The notes beneath the pieces are model-generated. The model saw only the letters and a list, made by a program, of their open reading frames with translations. It searched no databases and was not told the DNA's origin. Positions 62,110 through 64,000 of a DNA stretch of 64,000 nt are shown here, piece by piece. Source of the DNA: JADJVL01 sp046331545 (lineage in GTDB: Bacteria; Acidobacteriota; Holophagae; Holophagales; Holophagaceae); assembly GCA_046331545.1 (NCBI GenBank), contig JAXLQR010000002.1, forward strand, positions 1,178,001 to 1,242,000. The letters run 5' to 3'. Both the position numbers and the translations under genes were made by a program. The stretch's first letter is position 1. Every line of letters begins with the position of its first letter.

Positions 62110-62643
62110 TCACGAACGTCCTTCAAGGTCGTTCTCCAGCGTCTGCCAGGCTGTGCGCGCCCCTGAGCTCAGCCGTGGCAGGTGCTCAGGAACTTCATGG
62201 ATCCAGGCCACGCCGCCGAGCTCGGCCTGGGCCGAGACCAAGCCAAGGATGTCCAGCCGGTCCTTGGCTCCGCCGGCTTCCAACTTCAGCAGGACCAGGG
62301 CCAACGGCGTGGCGACCTTGCAGGGGATCCGGGAATGGGGTCGTGCGGTCTCTACCGCATACCGGGCCGCATAGCCCTTCCCCAGGATCACATCATGGAC
62401 GATCTCTCCCCGGATCCGGACCACGCCACCGATCGGGTCGTCCTCATCCCCGCGACGGATCTCGACCCCCTCACCGACATGGCCCTCCCAGAAGGCAGGC
62501 CTCAGGATGTCGGGGCTGAGGGTCAGCAGGTCCACATCCGCGGTGAACCTCGCGAACCCGTGGGCAGCCAGGGCGGCGGCACCGATAAGACAGAAGGGGA
62601 CCCCCCTCGCGTCCAGATGGCCCAGGAGCCCGCCGTCAATCAC
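62110..62643 (-). CDS. Nucleotidyltransferase-fold protein
   Basis: A 177-residue protein from a GTG at 62643: LIGAAALAAHGFARFTADVDLLTLSPDIL contains the nucleotide-binding Gly-Ala and the DVD metal site, in the manner of AbiEii-like or MNT-type nucleotidyltransferases. TPLALVLLKLEAGGAKDRLDILGLV matches the second conserved block (K-L-A----KD--DI). It could be a toxin or a transferase of unknown target. The start overlaps the small upstream gene by eight bases, forming a two-gene unit. Confidence 0.75.
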   Translation of the reverse strand: MIDGGLLGHLDARGVPFCLIGAAALAAHGFARFTADVDLLTLSPDILRPAFWEGHVGEGVEIRRGDEDDPIGGVVRIRGEIVHDVILGKGYAARYAVETARPHSRIPCKVATPLALVLLKLEAGGAKDRLDILGLVSAQAELGGVAWIHEVPEHLPRLSSGARTAWQTLENDLEGRS

Positions 62644-62848
62644 GGAGGATCCCGAGATCGCGGTCCAGGAAGGTGCAGGGACGCCGATCCTTCTGGGTCA
62701 ACCGTTCATGCAGGAGGCGGGCATCCTCCAGCGTGGATCCTTCAGGCAAGTTCGAGAGCAGGAGCCGCAGGCCTTCTTGCGCTCGCAGCATGCGCTCGAA
62801 GGCAACCAGGGCCTCCTCCACGCTGGGATTGGGAAACGCGGATCGCAC
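62636..62848 (-). CDS. Small partner of the nucleotidyltransferase
   Basis: A 70-residue protein from a GTG: an Arg/Glu/Leu-rich helical pair (VEEALVAFERMLRAQEGLRLLLSNLPEG) followed by DARLLHERLTQKDRRPCTFLDRDLGIL. Its 3' end overlaps the nucleotidyltransferase start by eight bases (GTGATTGA), which implies coupled translation. It resembles the small cognate partner of nucleotidyltransferase toxins, but I do not recognise the family. The region is less GC-rich than YchF and HtpX beside it. Confidence 0.55.
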   Translation of the reverse strand: MRSAFPNPSVEEALVAFERMLRAQEGLRLLLSNLPEGSTLEDARLLHERLTQKDRRPCTFLDRDLGILRD

Positions 62849-62883
62849 GAGAGAAGGCTAATCCGGATGGGGCCCCGGCGCCA

Positions 62884-63726
62884 TCACCGCGCCTCCACCG
62901 GCATCGCGTTCAGCCGCGCGATCCGGTGCTCGATGGGCGGGTGGGTCGAGAACAGGCTCATCAGCCCGCCGCCGTGCAGCGGGTTCACGATCATCATGTG
63001 GGCCGTGGCCGGCTGGGCGTTGCGCATCTGGTAGCGCTCGTTGATCCCCGAGATCTTCGCCAGCGCCGAGGCCAGCGCGTCCGGCCGCCCCGTCACGTGG
63101 GCGCCAAAGTCGTCCGCCAGGTACTCCCTGCTCCGGCTGATGGCCATCTGGAGGAGCATCGCCGCGATGGGGCCGAGAATGGCCACCAGCAGCCCGAACA
63201 GCGGGTTGGTGGGACGCCCCTCCTCGTCCCGGGGCGAGACGTACATGGCCATGTGGGAGAGGAACATGATGGCCTGGGCCAGCACCGAGGCCATGGAGCC
63301 GATGAGGATGTCCCGGTGCTTCACGTGGCCCAGCTCGTGGCCCAGCACGCCCTCCAGCTCCTGGCGGTTGAGCATGTTCAGGATGCCCGTGGTCACCGCC
63401 ACCACCGCGTGGTCGGGGTTGCGGCCGGTGGCGAAGGCGTTGGGGGTCTCGTCGTCGATGACGGCGACGCGGGGCATGGGCAGACCCGCCCGCTGGGCGA
63501 GGTTCGCGACGATGGCGGTGAGCTCCGGCGCCTCGGCTTCGGACACCACCCGCGCGCCGTAGGAGGCCAGCACGATCCTGTCGCTGAAGAAGTAGCTGAA
63601 GGCGTTCATCAGCAGCCCGGCGGCCAGGGCGAGGACCAGGCCCTGCTGGCCGTAGAGCGTGTTGCCGATCCACACCAGCAGCCCGGTGAGGGCGGTGATG
63701 AGGAAGAAGGTCTTGAAGGAGTTCAC
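62884..63726 (-). CDS. htpX: Zinc metalloprotease HtpX
   Basis: A 280-residue M48 protease from a GTG at 63726 (NSFKTFFLITALTGLLVWIGN), preceded by AGGTGGAGG. Membrane helices lie near the N-terminus and after the active site. The zinc motif is H130-E-L-G-H134 in EGVLGHELGHVKHRDIL; the third ligand is a Glu in SRSREYLADDFGA. HtpX degrades damaged inner-membrane proteins. A longer start at 63765 is less likely because the family begins NSFKT. Confidence 0.95.
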   Translation of the reverse strand: MNSFKTFFLITALTGLLVWIGNTLYGQQGLVLALAAGLLMNAFSYFFSDRIVLASYGARVVSEAEAPELTAIVANLAQRAGLPMPRVAVIDDETPNAFATGRNPDHAVVAVTTGILNMLNRQELEGVLGHELGHVKHRDILIGSMASVLAQAIMFLSHMAMYVSPRDEEGRPTNPLFGLLVAILGPIAAMLLQMAISRSREYLADDFGAHVTGRPDALASALAKISGINERYQMRNAQPATAHMMIVNPLHGGGLMSLFSTHPPIEHRIARLNAMPVEAR

Positions 63727-63815
63727 GGCTTGGCCTCCACCTGGAATTTTACGAGGGTCCGCCATCCCCGCTCGAGGACGGAAAATCCGAAGGCTTCCTT
63801 CGGGCCTGCCGCGCC

Positions 63816-64000
63816 TCAGCAGCAGCGCTTGGCCACCACCAGGGTCACGTCGTCCTTGAAGCCCGAGCCCTCCATGTGCTTGAAGCAGGCCACCAGGATC
63901 ATCTCGAAGATCCCGTCGGCGTCGCGGAGCTGGTGTTCCCGGACGACCTGGATGATGGCCTCCTCCCCGAAGTCGCGGCCGTCCTGGCTCTCCGCCTCCG
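63816..64000 (-). CDS. PP2C/SpoIIE-type phosphatase, C-terminal end
   Basis: The minus strand from the window edge reads ...GEEAIIQVVREHQLRDADGIFEMILVACFKHM, then FKDDVTLVVAKRCC and stops. The GEE-II-V final helix and KDDVTLVV are the conserved end of SpoIIE/PP2C-like serine phosphatases, where the Asp pair helps bind the metal. The gene's start lies beyond the window. It probably dephosphorylates an anti-sigma factor antagonist or similar. Confidence 0.75.
   Translation of the reverse strand, partial: EAESQDGRDFGEEAIIQVVREHQLRDADGIFEMILVACFKHMEGSGFKDDVTLVVAKRCC

Overview
The window is very GC-rich, densely coded bacterial chromosome with no rRNA, tRNA or CRISPR array visible. The gene mix (beta-propeller/Y_Y_Y/GGDEF sensors, a propeller-bearing Ser/Thr kinase, ArsR-linked RND efflux, saccharopine-type lysine genes, HtpX, stand-alone biotin carriers) fits an Acidobacteriota of the Holophagae type (Geothrix/Holophaga-like). 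That placement is an inference from gene content, not a measured one.

Layout. 1-5 kb: the 3' end of murJ, an AbiEii-like nucleotidyltransferase broken by one in-frame stop plus its winged-helix partner and two palindromic operators, an Lrp regulator overlapping a saccharopine dehydrogenase, a tandem 70-bp hairpin repeat and a glycosyltransferase. 5-11 kb (minus strand): an SDR, a cysteine-lacking Asp/Glu-racemase-fold protein and an A-T-TE NRPS-like enzyme that may form a small biosynthetic operon, then a protein of unknown function, a DinB protein and an ArsR regulator. 11-17 kb: a TolC/adaptor/RND efflux operon with two small membrane proteins; the three large genes are disrupted by patches of one-base indels that alternate with fully intact tracts. 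17-25 kb: HtrA-like protease, P-type cation ATPase, diguanylate cyclase, an Ig-repeat/SPOR secreted protein, a second copy of the unknown family, a short methyltransferase and a VapBC pair. 25-34 kb: an acyl-CoA carboxyltransferase, two large overlapping secreted helical proteins and two tandem MFS transporters.

34-44 kb: a membrane protein, a very large propeller-GGDEF sensor, an SDR, a visibly less GC-rich pair encoding a small Cys-rich secreted peptide and a 398-residue exported protein, an aminotransferase with alanine dehydrogenase, and an acyl-CoA dehydrogenase whose 3' end is duplicated around a hairpin. 44-54 kb: two nearly identical cold-shock genes, two TPR proteins, a formyltransferase, a propeller kinase, an aminoadipate-semialdehyde-type ALDH and a sulfotransferase. 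54-64 kb: a small secreted protein, an M28 peptidase, an SPFH/SHOCT protein, PheA, a CDF transporter, an enoyl-CoA hydratase with two biotinyl-type carriers (one without an attachment lysine), YchF, a second nucleotidyltransferase pair, HtpX and the C-terminus of a PP2C-type phosphatase.

Working together: saccharopine dehydrogenase and the ALDH7-type enzyme, 47 kb apart, would carry lysine from saccharopine to aminoadipate. The carboxyltransferase, acyl-CoA dehydrogenase, enoyl-CoA hydratase and biotin carrier fit branched-chain or odd-chain acyl-CoA metabolism. Alanine dehydrogenase and the aminotransferase form one amino-acid operon. The regions with the strongest accessory character are 1.1-2.4 kb, 24.6-25.6 kb, 38.8-40.3 kb and 62.1-62.9 kb. 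No wholly new multi-gene system could be proven from the sequence alone; the best candidates are the palindrome-controlled nucleotidyltransferase cassette, the A-T-TE mini-operon with unusual active sites, and the Cys-rich peptide pair.
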